A DNA stretch of 5,152 nt, taken from the NCBI GenBank assembly GCA_964576265.1, contig CAZNVB010000297.1, forward strand, positions 1 to 5,152. The letters are read 5' to 3'. The stretch comes from CAZNVB01 sp964576265 (GTDB lineage Bacteria > Acidobacteriota > Aminicenantia > Aminicenantales > UBA8522). Below the pieces are notes generated by a model. That model searched no databases. It saw nothing but the letters and a program-made list of their open reading frames with translations, and was not told the origin of the DNA. Shown one piece after another: positions 4,858-5,152 of this stretch. Each line of letters opens with the position of its first letter. Position 1 is the first letter of the stretch. The position numbers were made by a program, and so were the translations under genes.

Positions 4858-5152
4858 ATGGGCTACAGCGAAAAAGGAGAACCGTTCACGGGATGGTTCC
4901 CGGACAATGAAACACGCCGGGAGGCGAAGAAAGACCTTCGAGTGAAGATCAGAAAAAACGGAAGCCTGCGGGTGCCTGCCGAGATCGCCAAACAATTGGG
5001 GCTGGTTCCGGGAGCCGAAGTGGAAATCAGTCCGGAGAGGGACCGGCTTATCGTCCATCCGAATATCCACAGTCTGGCCCGGGTCTATATCGAGCCCACC
5101 TCGGTCTGCAACCTGACCTGCCAAACCTGCATCCGGAATACCTGGACAGAAC
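4858..5152 (+). CDS. Radical SAM protein with N-terminal AbrB/SpoVT-like segment, tungsten-oxidoreductase maturase type (partial)
   Basis: The first 98 codons are present and the gene runs off the right edge. Residues about 27-68 (LRVKIRKNGSLRVPAEIAKQ, then LGLVPGAEVEIS and a RLIVHP strand) form a swapped-hairpin AbrB/MazE/SpoVT-like fold. This is followed by RVYIEPTSVCNLTCQTCIRN (75-94), which contains the radical SAM cluster motif CxxxCxxC at C84, C88 and C91. An AbrB-like start fused to a YIEPTxxCNLxCxxCIRNxW block is what I recall from radical SAM maturases of tungsten-cofactor aldehyde ferredoxin oxidoreductase-like enzymes. Other AbrB-radical SAM fusions are possible. ATG 4858 is the first in-frame ATG but lacks an upstream Shine-Dalgarno; GTG 4942 is a less likely alternative that would keep both domains. 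The partner enzyme would lie outside the window. Confidence 0.75.
   Translation, partial: MGYSEKGEPFTGWFPDNETRREAKKDLRVKIRKNGSLRVPAEIAKQLGLVPGAEVEISPERDRLIVHPNIHSLARVYIEPTSVCNLTCQTCIRNTWTE

Noticed and set aside
4893..4910. Alternative starts ATG 4893 and ATG 4907 after the AAAGGAG at 4872-4879
   Set aside because: Both are out of frame with the radical SAM domain and end after a few codons, so the good-looking ribosome site appears to be chance within the coding region.
1..5152. CRISPR arrays, tRNA or rRNA genes, insertion sequences
   Set aside because: No regularly spaced repeats, cloverleaf-like sequence, rRNA motifs, transposase-like protein or terminal inverted repeats were found on reading through the window.

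Overview
The window reads as part of an arsenic/metalloid-handling and thiol-redox gene cluster on the chromosome of an anaerobic or microaerophilic bacterium. All credible genes lie on the + strand, closely spaced and mostly with clear Shine-Dalgarno sites. The gene mix (ArsP-type permease end, TM0996-type mini-thioredoxin, CcdA, DUF5714, ACR3, tungsten-enzyme-type radical SAM protein) is of a kind I associate with Deltaproteobacteria-like, Acidobacteriota/Aminicenantes-like or similar sediment lineages. The sequence alone does not settle the taxon.

Layout. 1-68: last residues of a membrane permease. 96-135: a copy of a dispersed palindromic-type repeat, followed by a near-perfect Shine-Dalgarno. 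151-396: an 81-residue thioredoxin-fold protein with CPRC. 397-819: no intact gene; the first part (425 to about 685) looks like a small conserved protein broken by two frameshifts, and the rest shows nothing recognisable. 820-1320: a membrane-anchored or exported thioredoxin-like protein (CIPC). 1335-2021: a CcdA/DsbD-type transmembrane electron carrier. 2031-2717: a cysteine-rich DUF5714 protein. 2718-2873: a short gap with an in-frame coding-like remnant. 2874-3653: a divergent pyrroline-5-carboxylate-reductase-like NAD(P)-binding protein. 3687-4742: an ACR3 arsenite efflux permease. 4743-4857: a spacer with small inverted repeats. 4858 to the end: the N-terminus of a radical SAM protein that begins with an AbrB/SpoVT-like segment.

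How they may work together (inference). CcdA would move reducing equivalents from the cytoplasmic thiol pool across the membrane to the external CIPC thioredoxin-like protein. The CPRC mini-thioredoxin is a plausible cytoplasmic partner for the first permease. ACR3 expels arsenite, and an ArsP-type permease would expel trivalent organoarsenicals or another soft metal species. The DUF5714 protein and the ProC-like protein have no assigned role. Their position between a thiol-redox pair and an arsenite pump makes them the best candidates for an uncharacterised step. The ProC-like protein lacks the two signature motifs of true proline biosynthesis enzymes, so it probably acts on something else. 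Third-position GC rises visibly within the ProC-like gene and stays high through ACR3, which suggests the cluster was assembled from parts of different origin.
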